The notes: generated from the sequence alone by a model not told the origin. A DNA stretch of 64,000 nucleotides from Actinocrispum wychmicini (GCF_004345645.1 NZ_SLWS01000006.1:558001-622000); one strand, 5' to 3'. Counted from the first letter of the stretch, positions 8,396 to 16,800 are shown. A program made the numbers and translations.

Positions 8396-8994
8396 CGGGT
8401 CTCCTCTTTCACTGAGCTGAGCAGCAGGTTGGCGTAGTGGGTGGCGATGTCCCTCGCCGACAGCGGGCCGCCCCGGCGGTACCAGATGCCGAGGTGGTGC
8501 ACGGCCCCGAAGAAGTAGTCGACGACCAGGTCGGCGGGCACGTCCGCACGGAACAGGCCGTCCCGCTGGCCTTCCTCGACGATGCCGCGGAACCGTTCGT
8601 GGTAGCGGCGGCGCTCGGCCCGCACCGCCCGTTGTTTGGCTGGGCTGAGGTGGTGCATGGACTGGTAGAAGATGCGCACGTCATCGAGGTTCTCGATGGT
8701 CGTGACGACCACGTCCGCGGCGGCGTCGGCGAGCCTCGCGGGCGCCGGTGCCTCGCCGGCGGCGAACTTCTCCAGCCGGTCGATCTGCTCCCGCAGCACC
8801 CGGGCGTAGATCTCGTGCAGCAGGTCGTCCTTCGACCCGAAGTAGTGGTACATCGCGCCCTTGGTGACCCCGGCGGCCTCCACGATCTCCTGCACGGACG
8901 TGCGGTCGAAGCCCTGCTTGGCGAACAGCCGGGTGGCCTCGGCGAGCAGCCGCTCGTCCACACCGGACGCGGCAGCCGTCGGCCTGCGAACCAT
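8392..8994 (-). CDS. TetR-family repressor of acyl-CoA operon
   Basis: 200 aa. N-terminal HTH: RLFAKQGFDRTSVQEIVEAAGVTKGAMYHYFGSKDDLL, the canonical TetR_N domain, with the GxTxGxxYxxFxSKxxLL core. The C-terminal ligand domain ends in LLLSSVKEETR. It is the promoter-proximal gene of the operon and overlaps the SDR by 4 bp, so it is very likely autoregulatory. Two palindromes lie in the 101-bp divergent gap to the enoyl-CoA hydratase gene (9030-9045 and 9068-9085). The ligand is probably an acyl-CoA, by analogy with FadR/KstR-like TetR proteins. Confidence 0.9.
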   Translation of the reverse strand: MVRRPTAAASGVDERLLAEATRLFAKQGFDRTSVQEIVEAAGVTKGAMYHYFGSKDDLLHEIYARVLREQIDRLEKFAAGEAPAPARLADAAADVVVTTIENLDDVRIFYQSMHHLSPAKQRAVRAERRRYHERFRGIVEEGQRDGLFRADVPADLVVDYFFGAVHHLGIWYRRGGPLSARDIATHYANLLLSSVKEETR

Positions 8995-9029
8995 GATCGA
9001 GCCCCTCCCGTTCCTTCAGGCGCCGCAAG

Positions 9030-9045
9030 CATACCGCGCGGTATG
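9030..9045. promoter_or_regulatory. perfect 16-bp palindrome, TetR operator candidate
   Basis: CATACCGCGCGGTATG reads identically on both strands. It lies 36 bp upstream of the TetR start codon and 51 bp from the divergent hydratase start. The AYACCG-CGGTRT form is typical of TetR sites in actinomycetes. Confidence 0.65.
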
Positions 9046-9067
9046 TCACCGGCAAGTCTCGACGTGG

Positions 9068-9085
9068 GCTAAGCAACCGCTTAGC
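9068..9085. promoter_or_regulatory. inverted repeat GCTAAGC-N4-GCTTAGC, operator candidate
   Basis: Perfect 7-bp arms with a 4-nt spacer, 11 bp upstream of the hydratase ATG, overlapping its likely promoter or leader. A near relative (CTAAGCG/CGCTCAG) occurs at 12672-12687 before another TetR gene. Confidence 0.6.
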
Positions 9086-9095
9086 ATGTCGAAGC

Positions 9096-9881
9096 ATGGC
9101 CGAAGGTGTGCGTTCCACCATCGACGGCACGGTCGCGACCGTGACCTTCGACAACCCCGAGCGGCACAACGCGATGAACATGGACATGGAGATCGCGTAC
9201 GGCACGCTCCTGCGCGACCTCGAACAGGACCCAGCGGTCCGCGCCATCGTGGTCACCGGCGCCGGGAACCACTTCTGCCCAGGAGCCGACCTGGGCCTGC
9301 TCGCCGGGATTCCCGGCGCCCAGGACGTCGGCCCGCACCTCGACATGGTCGGCCACGTCCAGGCGGCGGCGTTCATCGGGAAGCCCGTGGTCGCGGCCGT
9401 CAACGGCGGCTGCGCCGGCCTCGGCTTCGTGATCGCCTGCACCGCGGACGTCCGGTTCGCGGCGGCCGGCGCCAAGTTCGCCACCTCCTTCGCCCGCCGC
9501 GGCCTGATCGCCGAATACGGCCTGGCCCGGCTCCTGCCCGATCTGATCGGCCGCGGTCGGGCCACGGATCTTCTGCTGACCGGCCGTACCTTCACCGCGG
9601 AGGACGCGCTGGCCTACGGTCTGGTCCAGGAAGTCCTGCCCTTCGACGACCTGTTGTCCCGGGCCAATGCCTACGCCCGGGAACTGGCGACCTACAGCGC
9701 CCCCAGGTCGATGGCGGTGATGAAACGCCAACTCCGCGACGAAGCCACCCTGCCGCTGGCGGAATCCGGCAAGCGGGCGACCGAGCTCATGCTCGAGTCG
9801 TTCACCCACCCGGAACTGGCCGAAGGCCTGGCGAGCTGGTCCGAGCGCCGCCCACCCGGCTTTCCGCCCTACCCTCAGTAA
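9096..9881 (+). CDS. enoyl-CoA hydratase/isomerase family protein
   Basis: 261 aa crotonase-fold protein. The oxyanion hole is formed by HFCPGADLGLL (about residues 59-69) and by VNGGCAGLGFVIACTADVRFA (about 107-127). The helix SFARRGLIAEYGLARLLPDLIGRGRATDLLLTG is typical of the family. The usual two hydratase glutamates are not both evident: an E follows LIA (EYGLARLL). The exact reaction (hydratase, isomerase or thioesterase-like) is therefore uncertain. It is divergent from the TetR-led operon and shares its operators, so it is probably in the same acyl-CoA catabolic regulon. Confidence 0.88.
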   Translation: MAEGVRSTIDGTVATVTFDNPERHNAMNMDMEIAYGTLLRDLEQDPAVRAIVVTGAGNHFCPGADLGLLAGIPGAQDVGPHLDMVGHVQAAAFIGKPVVAAVNGGCAGLGFVIACTADVRFAAAGAKFATSFARRGLIAEYGLARLLPDLIGRGRATDLLLTGRTFTAEDALAYGLVQEVLPFDDLLSRANAYARELATYSAPRSMAVMKRQLRDEATLPLAESGKRATELMLESFTHPELAEGLASWSERRPPGFPPYPQ

Positions 9882-9884
9882 TCG

Positions 9885-10235
9885 TCAGGCCGGGTTCTCG
9901 TCGCCCCAACGCAGCATCGCGTACAGCACGTCCTGCAAACTACGGCCTTTCCCCGTCAGCTCGTACACCACGCGTGGCGGGATCTCGGCGTAAACCGTCC
10001 TGGTGAGCACGCCCTGATGCTCCAGCGCGCGCAGTCGATCGGTCAGCGTCTTCGCACTCGGGTCGCCCAGCGCGGCCCGTAGTTCACCGAAGCGCTTCGG
10101 GCCCATCAGCAGTTCACGCACGACCAGGGTCGTCCACTTGCCGTCCAGCACCTGCAAGGTGCGCGCGACACCGCAGTCACGGCGCGCCGCCTGCAGGAGC
10201 TCCGGACGAACGCCCTGATCAATGCCGGTTTCCAT
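9885..10235 (-). CDS. HxlR-family winged-helix regulator
   Basis: 116 aa. The HxlR signature is clear: CGVARTLQVLDGKWTTLVVRELLMGPKRFGELRAAL, then LTDRLRALEHQGVLTRTVYAEIPPRVVYELTGKGR. The early Cys of this family often acts as a redox or electrophile sensor. The ATG at 10235 is preferred to an in-frame ATG at 10253; neither has a good SD. It is divergent from an NmrA-like NAD(P)H oxidoreductase gene 56 bp away, the usual HxlR/target arrangement, so it likely represses that gene. Confidence 0.85.
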   Translation of the reverse strand: METGIDQGVRPELLQAARRDCGVARTLQVLDGKWTTLVVRELLMGPKRFGELRAALGDPSAKTLTDRLRALEHQGVLTRTVYAEIPPRVVYELTGKGRSLQDVLYAMLRWGDENPA

Positions 10236-10291
10236 GCTGAAACTATGCCACATTCTGGGTACTACTTCACAGGGGAAACTAATTTGAGTTC

Positions 10292-11101
10292 ATGAAGCCC
10301 CAAACCGTTGCGGTCCATGGTGCGACCGGTGCCCAAGGCCGTCCTGTCGTTCGTCAGCTCGTGGCGAACGGGCATCAAGTGCGGGCCATCACCCGTCGTA
10401 TCGCCGACCTGGCCGACGTCGACGCGCTGACCGAGGCGTACCGCGATGTCGACACCGTCGTCCTCCAAATGCCCCTCGCCTTCGACGACACCCCACTGCG
10501 TCAGGCCGAATCCGTTCTCGCCGCGCTCGGCAAGGCAGGCGTGCCATGCGTCGTGTTCAACACCAGCGGAGTCCTCCCCGAGGCCCAAGTGGGCGTGCCC
10601 TTCGTCGACGCCCGCGTGCGGCTGCGCACCGAACTGCCGACGGTCGTCGACACAGTCGCAGTGCTGGCACCTGCGGCCTTCTACCTGGAGAACCTCTGCG
10701 GCGCCTGGTCCGCGTCCCTGGTGGCGGCGGGCGAAGTCCGCTACCCGATGCCCGCCGAAGCGCCGATCCCATGGGTCGCGGCCGACGACGTCGCCGCGGT
10801 GATCACCGAACTCGTGGGCGCCACAGACCCCACGCCGGCCCAGGTGGTGGCAGGACCGGAGGACTTGGCCGGCACGGACGTAGCCGCCCGCCTGTCCACG
10901 GTCCTCAAGCGAACCGTTCAGTGGCGGACCATCACCCCGGCCGAATACAAGGACATGATCAGCCCGCACGTCGGACCTGTCACAGCCGCGGGCATCGCCG
11001 CCGGCTACGAGACACCCGCGTCGGAGCCGGATCCCACGCTGGTCCGTCGAGGCACGACCACAGTGGACACCTGGGCCGCCCGGCAGAACTGGTCGGCATA
11101 A
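10292..11101 (+). CDS. NmrA-like NAD(P)-binding oxidoreductase
   Basis: 269 aa atypical SDR. The N-terminus VAVHGATGAQGRPVVRQLVANGHQVRAITR has the GATGxxG dinucleotide loop of NmrA/HSCARG and QOR2-type quinone reductases. VVFNTSG and APAAFYLENL follow in the substrate part; the classical YxxxK is absent, as usual in this group. It is divergent from the HxlR gene, a common quinone or electrophile-response pair. Confidence 0.85.
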   Translation: MKPQTVAVHGATGAQGRPVVRQLVANGHQVRAITRRIADLADVDALTEAYRDVDTVVLQMPLAFDDTPLRQAESVLAALGKAGVPCVVFNTSGVLPEAQVGVPFVDARVRLRTELPTVVDTVAVLAPAAFYLENLCGAWSASLVAAGEVRYPMPAEAPIPWVAADDVAAVITELVGATDPTPAQVVAGPEDLAGTDVAARLSTVLKRTVQWRTITPAEYKDMISPHVGPVTAAGIAAGYETPASEPDPTLVRRGTTTVDTWAARQNWSA

Positions 11102-11127
11102 CCAGCCAGACCACCAGATCAGCCGCG

Positions 11128-11901
11128 TCACCGGCCGTCGAGCTCTTCGACCTTCCGCTGGAGTTTGTTCATTCCGGCCAGCCACCGGTCGTTCTCGGCC
11201 GCGCGATGGACGTAGTAGTGGGCGACCTCCGGGTGCGGCAGGATCAGGAACTCGTCATCCGCGATCTTCGCCGCCACCAGGTCCGCGACCTGGGCGGGTT
11301 CGATCAGGCTGTCACCCATCAGCAGTTTGCCGCCGGCCCCGGTCTGCTCGTACATCCGCGTCCGGACACCCTGTGGGCACAACGCCTGCACGCTGATCCC
11401 CCGATGCCGGTACGTCGCCGACAACCATTCCGCGAACGCGAGCGCGGCGTGTTTGGTCACCGAATACGGCGCCGAGCCGAGGCTGGTCAGCAGGCCGGCG
11501 GCGGAGACCGTTGCCAGGAAATGCCCCCGTCCGCGCTCCAACCACTTGGGCAGCAGTGCGTTGGCGGCGCGGACGTGGGCCATCACGTTCACATTCCAGG
11601 TGTTCGCCCACACGTTCTCCGGCGCGTCCTCGCCGCCCATTGGCGCGACTCCGGCGTTGGCGCAGAACAAGTCGATCTCACCCAACACCGACCGGGCCTG
11701 GCCGACCAGATCCTCAGGGGCGGTCACGTCACCCACGACCGCCGTGGCACCCAGAGACTCGGCCACCTCAGTGACCCCGGTGTCCATGTCGGCCAGCACC
11801 AGCCGGGCGCCGTCGGCGGCGAACCGGCGCGCGAGCGCTTCACCGATGCCCCGCGCCGCGCCCGTGATGACGACACCGGCGTCCGTCAAGGCCACACTCA
11901 C
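11128..11901 (-). CDS. short-chain dehydrogenase/reductase
   Basis: 257 aa. It has GAARGIG, the NAG motif (CANAGVAP), catalytic S (SAAGLL) and YSVTK. The GTG start overlaps the TGA of the preceding SDR gene (GTGA). The C-terminal region (PHPEVAHYYVHRAAENDRWLAGMNKLQRK) is typical of SDRs found with fatty-acid and steroid catabolism genes in actinomycetes. The substrate is unknown. Confidence 0.88.
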   Translation of the reverse strand: MSVALTDAGVVITGAARGIGEALARRFAADGARLVLADMDTGVTEVAESLGATAVVGDVTAPEDLVGQARSVLGEIDLFCANAGVAPMGGEDAPENVWANTWNVNVMAHVRAANALLPKWLERGRGHFLATVSAAGLLTSLGSAPYSVTKHAALAFAEWLSATYRHRGISVQALCPQGVRTRMYEQTGAGGKLLMGDSLIEPAQVADLVAAKIADDEFLILPHPEVAHYYVHRAAENDRWLAGMNKLQRKVEELDGR

Positions 11902-12644
11902 AGGCCACCTCCCAGCGACACACCGCCGTCGAGGACCAGGGTCTGACCGGTCACCCAGGACGCCTCGTCGGACAGCAGGAACGCCACGGCGCCGGCGATG
12001 TCCGCGGGCAACCCCAGGCGCTTCATCGGGTACGCCGCGGCGACCTCGTCCTCCCGTCCCTCGAACAACGCGGTGGCGAACTTCGTCTTCACCACGGCCG
12101 GCGCGACCGCGTTCACCCGGATCTTCGGGCCGAGCTCGACGGCCAGTTCCATGGTCAGCCTGATCAGCGCCGCCTTGCTCACGCCGTACATGCCAATACC
12201 GGGCGAAGCGCGCAGGCCACCCAGCGAGGCGACGTTGACGATCGAGCCGCCGTGCTCACCCATCCACGCGTCACGCGCCTTGCGCGTCCAGGCCAGCGGT
12301 GCCAGCACGTTCACCGCGAGGATCTTCGCCGCCGCCACCGGGTCGACGTCCACCACGGGACCGTAGACCGGGTTGATGCCGGTGTTGTTCACGAGCATGT
12401 CGACGCGGCCGAACGCCTCCAGGGTGCGGGCGATGGCCTCGTCCTGGTGGGCGTCGTCGTCGGCCTTGCCCGGGACGAAGATCGCGTGGTCGGGGCCGCC
12501 CAGTTCCTTGACCGCCTCCTCAAGGGCCTCCGGCTTGCGCGCGGTGACGCACACCTTGGCGCCGCGCGCGGTCAACTCCTTGGCGACGCCGAGACCGATA
12601 CCGCGGCTCGCGCCGGTGACGATCGCCACCCGGTCCTTGAACAT
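11898..12644 (-). CDS. short-chain dehydrogenase/reductase (FabG-like)
   Basis: 248 aa. Seen: TGASRGIG, NNTG (a variant of NNAG), catalytic S (VASLGG), YGVSK and a SWVTGQTLVLDGGVSLGGGL C-terminus typical of FabG-like enzymes. It is coupled to the second SDR downstream. The TetR gene 12708 is divergent 63 bp away with an operator-like palindrome between them, so the pair is likely its target. Confidence 0.9.
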   Translation of the reverse strand: MFKDRVAIVTGASRGIGLGVAKELTARGAKVCVTARKPEALEEAVKELGGPDHAIFVPGKADDDAHQDEAIARTLEAFGRVDMLVNNTGINPVYGPVVDVDPVAAAKILAVNVLAPLAWTRKARDAWMGEHGGSIVNVASLGGLRASPGIGMYGVSKAALIRLTMELAVELGPKIRVNAVAPAVVKTKFATALFEGREDEVAAAYPMKRLGLPADIAGAVAFLLSDEASWVTGQTLVLDGGVSLGGGL

Positions 12645-12671
12645 GCTGTTTCCTTTCCTCGGCGCCTTTTC

Positions 12672-12687
12672 CTAAGCGCCCGCTCAG
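12672..12687. promoter_or_regulatory. palindrome CTAAGCGC/CCGCTCAG, TetR operator candidate
   Basis: Near-perfect inverted repeat (CTRAGCG arms) in the gap between the SDR start (12644) and TetR start (12708). It has the same core as the site at 9068-9085, so related TetR proteins may recognise both. Confidence 0.55.
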
Positions 12688-12707
12688 CGTGCCGCTACTG
12701 TTCCGTC

Positions 12708-13313
12708 ATGACGATGTCGCTGTGGCCGGACGTGCAGCCCGAGGCCGCCCGCCGGCTGATGCTCGCCGCCGTCCAGTCGTTCGCGACCGTCGGCTTCCAC
12801 GCCACCACGACCAGGGACATCGCGACCGCCGCGGGCATGAGTCCGGCCGCGTTGTACGTGCATTTCCCGTCCAAAGCCGCTTTGCTGTTCGAGATCAGCC
12901 GAACCGGCCACGAACAGGCCCTCGCCGAGATCGTGGCGGTCACCGCCGGTGCCGGCGACCCGGTCACCAAGATGCGCGCCCTGGTGGAGAACTTCGTCGC
13001 GTGGCACGCGCGCGAGCGAACTGTGGCCCGTGTGGTCCAGTATGAGATCCGCGCCCTGCCGGACCGTGAGTACCAGGTCGTCGCCGGCCTGCGCAGGCGG
13101 ATCGAACAAGCCGTTCGGTCCGTGATCGGCGACGGCGTCCATGCCGGCGTGTTCGAGGTGCCCGACGAGAAGACGGCGGCCCGTGCGGTGCTGTCCCTCG
13201 GGGTCGACGTGGCCCGGTGGTACAGCGAACGCGCCCGGAAGACACCACGGGCCCTCGGCCGCGAGTACGCCACACTCGTGCTGCGCATGCTTGGCTGCAC
13301 CGACTCTCCTTAG
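12708..13313 (+). CDS. TetR-family regulator
   Basis: 201 aa. HTH: AVQSFATVGFHATTTRDIATAAGMSPAALYVHFPSKAALLFEI. The ATG at 12708 is used; the open frame extends back to 12252 only as a shadow of the divergent SDR gene, and an alternative ATG lies 6 bp on. The C-terminal ligand domain contains VARVVQYEIRALPDREYQVVAGLRRRIE, seen in TetR proteins near acyl-CoA genes. It is divergent from the SDR pair with a palindrome in the gap. Confidence 0.88.
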   Translation: MTMSLWPDVQPEAARRLMLAAVQSFATVGFHATTTRDIATAAGMSPAALYVHFPSKAALLFEISRTGHEQALAEIVAVTAGAGDPVTKMRALVENFVAWHARERTVARVVQYEIRALPDREYQVVAGLRRRIEQAVRSVIGDGVHAGVFEVPDEKTAARAVLSLGVDVARWYSERARKTPRALGREYATLVLRMLGCTDSP

Positions 13314-13321
13314 CCGACCGC

Positions 13322-13366
13322 CATACCTACCGGTCGGTACCTATCGAAACATACTAAGCGGTCGGT
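13322..13366. promoter_or_regulatory. two tandem 17-bp TetR-type operator-like repeats
   Basis: CATACCTACCGGTCGGT (13322-13338) and CATACTAAGCGGTCGGT (13350-13366) match at 14 of 17 positions, with starts 28 bp apart. They lie 9-53 bp after the TetR stop and 74 bp before the DUF1203 gene. The ACCGACCG core is common in TetR operators of this group of bacteria. Confidence 0.45.
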
Positions 13367-13439
13367 CACCAACGGCGGTGACGATTGCGATGTCCGGAAC
13401 CCGCCAGCGCGGGCCCGCCGCCAGCAGCACTCTTGTCCC

Positions 13440-13913
13440 ATGGAGATTCGATACACCGCGATCCCCGCCGACCGCCTCACCGCCATGCGCGCCGCCGGCC
13501 AGGACGAACACGGCAACAAATGGCAGCCGCGGGTCGCCGAAGGCTGGGAACCACTGCGCTGCTGTCTCCAACGAGCCGAGCGGGACGAGGACATCGCCCT
13601 CATCTGCTACACCCCGTGGACCGAGGCCAGCCCCTGGATGGAGGCCGGACCGATCTTCGTGCACCACGAAGAATGCGACGGCTACGCCGAAACCGACCAG
13701 TACCCGGAACTGTTCCGCACCAACAAGGTGATCCTGAACCCGTTCGACCACACCGGCGCCCGCGCGTACGACCACATCACGTTCCTGGACCCGGAAGACG
13801 ACCACGTCGCCGCGGTGGAACACATCCTCAGCCAACCCGACGTGGCCTACCTGCACGCCCGAAGCCGCGAAGCCGGCTGCTTCCACTTCCTGGTGACACC
13901 CACCGGACACTGA
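13440..13913 (+). CDS. DUF1203 domain protein
   Basis: 157 aa, matching the family length. Recognised by the N-terminal YTAIPADRLTAMRAAGQDEHGN, the CCLQRAERDEDIALICYTPW block, GPIFVHHEECDGYAETDQYPE, and the C-terminal HARSREAGCFHFLV. The function of DUF1203 is not known. No clear SD is seen, so it may be translated from a short leader. It is convergent with ligA. Confidence 0.85.
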   Translation: MEIRYTAIPADRLTAMRAAGQDEHGNKWQPRVAEGWEPLRCCLQRAERDEDIALICYTPWTEASPWMEAGPIFVHHEECDGYAETDQYPELFRTNKVILNPFDHTGARAYDHITFLDPEDDHVAAVEHILSQPDVAYLHARSREAGCFHFLVTPTGH

Positions 13914-13969
13914 CCCACGAGCGCGCGCTCACCCGAGACACGCGCTGTTGCCACCGACCGAGGCGCCAC

Positions 13970-14005
13970 GGGCGTTCCGGGCGTTCCGGGCGTTCCGGGC
14001 GTTCC
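13970..14005. repeat. four perfect tandem copies of a 9-bp unit
   Basis: GGGCGTTCC repeats four times without error between the DUF1203 stop (13913) and the ligA stop (14019). It lies outside coding sequence. No function is evident. Confidence 0.85.
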
Positions 14006-14018
14006 CCATCCTCCTGCG

Positions 14019-16160
14019 CTACTCGGCCTCCTCCTCGTCCCCGCCGATGGTCGCGACCTCGGTCGCGGCCTCCGGACCTTGCGCGAGCAGCACCCGGAAG
14101 CCGTCCTCGTCCAGCACCGGCACCTTCAGCTGCAACGCCTTGTCGTACTTGGACCCGGGTGCGTCGCCGACCACCACGAACGACGTCTTCTTGGACACCG
14201 ACCCGACGGCTTTCCCGCCGCGCGCGATGATCGACTCCTTGGCCTCGTCGCGCGACAGGGTCGGCAGGGTCCCGGTGACCACGATCGACAGTCCCTGCAG
14301 GTTGCGCGGGATGGACTCGTCCCGCTCGTCCTCCATCCGCACCCCCGCCGCCCGCCAGTGGTCGACGATCTCGCGGTGCCAGTCCACCTCCCACCACTCC
14401 GTCAGCGCGGTGACGATGGTGGGCCCGACCCCCTCGGCCGCGGCCAGTTCCTCGTCGGTGGCCTCGAAGATCCGGTCCAGGGTGTCGAACTCCATGGCCA
14501 GCGCGCGGGCCGCGGTCGGGCCGACGTGCCGGATGGACAGGGCCACCAGCACCCTCCAGAGTGGACGGTCCTGGGCCGCCGCCAGGTTGTCCAGCAGTTT
14601 CGCGCCGTTCGCGGTCAGCTCGCCCGCGATGGTCCGGAACAGCTCGACCCGCAGCAACTTCTCGGCGTCCAGGTCGAACAGGTCGGCCTCGAAGTCGTAC
14701 ACGTCCGAGTTGACCAGCGCGGCGGCGCTCTCGTAGCCGAGGACCTCGATGTCCAGCGCGGACCGGCCGCCGATGTAGTCCAGGCGTTCCCGCAGCTGGC
14801 CGGGGCAGTGCCGGGAGTTCGGGCAGCGGATGTCCACGTCGGCCTCCTTGGCGGGCCGCAACACCGTGCCGCACTCCGGGCAGACCGTGGGCATCACGAA
14901 CTCGGTCTCCGCGCCCGTGCGGGCCTCCAGGACCGGGCCGAGCACCTCGGGGATCACGTCACCGGCCTTGCGCAGCACGATCCGGTCGCCGATCAGGACG
15001 CCCTTGCGCTTCACTTCACTGGCGTTGTGGAGGGTGGCGCGCGTGACCGTCGAGCCCGCGACCGTGACCGGCTCGGTCACCGCGTACGGCGTGACGCGGC
15101 CGGTGCGGCCCACGTTCACCCGGATCTCCAGGAGTTTGGTGGTGACCTCCTCCGGGGGGTACTTGAACGCGATCGCCCAGCGGGGCGCCCGTGACGTGGT
15201 GCCGAGCCGGCGCTGCAACGGGACCTCGTCGACCTTGACCACGATGCCGTCGATCTCGTGCTCGGCGTCGTGCCGGTGGTCCCGCCAGAACTCGATGAAC
15301 TCGTTCACCTCGTCGTGCGTGGACAGCACCTTGGTGTGCGTCGACACCGGCAGTCCCCACGCCCGCAGCGCCTCGTACGACTCGGACTGGCGGCCGGGCT
15401 CGAAGCCGTCGCGTTTGCCCAGGCCATGGCAGATCAACCGGAGCTTGCGGCTCGCGGTGACGCTCGGGTCCTTCTGCCGCAGTGAGCCGGCCGCCGTGTT
15501 CCGCGGGTTGGCGTAGATCTGCTTGCCCGCCTCCGCCTGGCGAGCGTTGAGCTCCTCGAAGTCCTCGACCCGGAAGAACACCTCGCCCCGGACCTCGACC
15601 AGCTTGGGCACCGGGTACTCGGCGGTGCCGGTGAGCACCTCGGGCACACCCTGCAAGGTGCGCACGTTGAGGGTCACGTCCTCGCCGGTCCGGCCGTCAC
15701 CGCGGGTCAGCCCCCTGGCCAGCCGGCCGTTCTCGTACAGCAGGTTGATCGCCAGGCCGTCGATCTTCAGCTCGCACAGGTAGTGCGCGGCGTCGCCGAC
15801 CTCCTTGGCGACCCGCTCGTACCAGCTGGTCATCTCGTCGGCGCTGAACGCGTTGTCCAGGCTGAGCATCCGCTCCAGGTGGTCGACCGCGGTGAACTCG
15901 GTCGAGAACGTCCCGCCGACCTGCTGGGTCGGCGAATCCGGCGTGGCCAGGCCGGGGTACTGCTCCTCCAGGGCCTGCAGCCGGCCGAGCAGCTTGTCGA
16001 ACTCGCCGTCGCTGACCGTGGGCGCGTCCAACACGTAGTAACGGAACTGGTGGCCGCGGACCTCTTCGGCCAAGTCGGCGTGTTCGGTCCGCACCTGGGC
16101 CGGGATCTCGGCGGGGACGGACTCGACGGCGATCTCGGCAGGTTCGTTCGTGCTGGTCAC
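14019..16160 (-). CDS. ligA: NAD+-dependent DNA ligase LigA
   Basis: 713 aa. It seals nicks during replication and repair using NAD+. Seen in order: Ia domain with YYVLDAPTVSDGEFDKLL (tyrosines that grip NMN, about 41-58); adenylation motif CELKIDG with nucleotidyl lysine K132; RGEVFF; NPRNTAAGSLRQKDP; EIDGIVVKVD; AFKYPPE; OB fold GRTGRVTPYAVTEPV; four-Cys zinc finger (C427, C430, C446, C452); helix-hairpin-helix units (RHVGPTAARALA, AAEGVGPTI); and a BRCT domain (LSIVVTGTLPTLSRDEAK, then KKTSFVVVGDAPGSKYDKA). The GTG at 16160 is chosen over the long upstream extension, which overlaps a neighbouring frame; no strong SD is seen. The acidic C-tail is normal in actinomycetes. Confidence 0.97.
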   Translation of the reverse strand: MTSTNEPAEIAVESVPAEIPAQVRTEHADLAEEVRGHQFRYYVLDAPTVSDGEFDKLLGRLQALEEQYPGLATPDSPTQQVGGTFSTEFTAVDHLERMLSLDNAFSADEMTSWYERVAKEVGDAAHYLCELKIDGLAINLLYENGRLARGLTRGDGRTGEDVTLNVRTLQGVPEVLTGTAEYPVPKLVEVRGEVFFRVEDFEELNARQAEAGKQIYANPRNTAAGSLRQKDPSVTASRKLRLICHGLGKRDGFEPGRQSESYEALRAWGLPVSTHTKVLSTHDEVNEFIEFWRDHRHDAEHEIDGIVVKVDEVPLQRRLGTTSRAPRWAIAFKYPPEEVTTKLLEIRVNVGRTGRVTPYAVTEPVTVAGSTVTRATLHNASEVKRKGVLIGDRIVLRKAGDVIPEVLGPVLEARTGAETEFVMPTVCPECGTVLRPAKEADVDIRCPNSRHCPGQLRERLDYIGGRSALDIEVLGYESAAALVNSDVYDFEADLFDLDAEKLLRVELFRTIAGELTANGAKLLDNLAAAQDRPLWRVLVALSIRHVGPTAARALAMEFDTLDRIFEATDEELAAAEGVGPTIVTALTEWWEVDWHREIVDHWRAAGVRMEDERDESIPRNLQGLSIVVTGTLPTLSRDEAKESIIARGGKAVGSVSKKTSFVVVGDAPGSKYDKALQLKVPVLDEDGFRVLLAQGPEAATEVATIGGDEEEAE

Positions 16161-16170
16161 GCCGTGGAGA

Positions 16171-16512
16171 CTAGCCGAGGCCACCGACAATTTCGCGGAG
16201 CTCCAGCAGCCCGATGGCGTCCCGCGGTTCGGCCTCGGCGGTCTCCACCCGGCGGAGTCGCTCGCCCGCGACCCGCTCGCCCAGCGTGACGTCCAGCGGC
16301 AGGTATGTGAGCGCCTCCCTGGCCGCGGCCTCGAGCCCGGCGAACTCCGGGTGGTACACGGCGACGTCCACCACACCGTTGTCCACATGGACGGCCACCC
16401 GGACATCGGCGAGCGCGATCCGGTGTGCCCCGAGGTTCACCGTGACCTGCGTCGGATCAGGCACCGGCGGCACCGAGTCGTGGTACCACCCGTATCGCTC
16501 TGACCTGCCCAA
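16171..16512 (-). CDS. hypothetical protein upstream of ligA
   Basis: About 113 aa from a TTG at 16512; the start is uncertain and a GTG at the VPPVPDP stretch is also possible. It contains TVNLGAHRIALADVRVAVHVDNGVVDVAVYHPEFAGLEAAAREALTYLPLDVTLGE, a compact alpha/beta pattern with no family I recognise. It ends 11 bp before ligA and is probably co-transcribed with it. Confidence 0.55.
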   Translation of the reverse strand: MGRSERYGWYHDSVPPVPDPTQVTVNLGAHRIALADVRVAVHVDNGVVDVAVYHPEFAGLEAAAREALTYLPLDVTLGERVAGERLRRVETAEAEPRDAIGLLELREIVGGLG

Positions 16513-16535
16513 GCAGCCGTGATCATGCGGCAGAT

Positions 16536-16745
16536 ATGGGGCACACCGTGAACATCTGGATCGACCCGCCGCCGGACGCCCGCGCACCTTTGCCTGTGTG
16601 GCTGCATTGGGCGGCCTTCGTCGGCATCGTCCTCGCCGGACTCCTGTTGGCGGCCGCGACACTCGTCGGTATCAGCCAAGACCAACAACAGCCTTACCGG
16701 CGAGCCGAACCGACGGTCGTGACCGTAGCGGGCGCCGAGTCGTAG
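16536..16745 (+). CDS. small single-pass membrane protein
   Basis: 69 aa. Residues 22-46 are one transmembrane helix (VWLHWAAFVGIVLAGLLLAAATLV), followed by a short polar tail. The ATG at 16536 or a GTG at 16548 could be used. It is divergent from the gene before ligA. No family recognised. Confidence 0.5.
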   Translation: MGHTVNIWIDPPPDARAPLPVWLHWAAFVGIVLAGLLLAAATLVGISQDQQQPYRRAEPTVVTVAGAES

Positions 16746-16800
16746 AAGGCTGGCCCCAGTGCTTCACAAGCACCCGCGGCCGGCAGTTACCCTGGAAGCA

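Noticed and set aside
16161..16406. Extension of the ligA frame back to 16406
   Set aside because: LigA proteins start near the GTG at 16160; the extra part overlaps another gene and is Trp/Arg/Ser-rich shadow.
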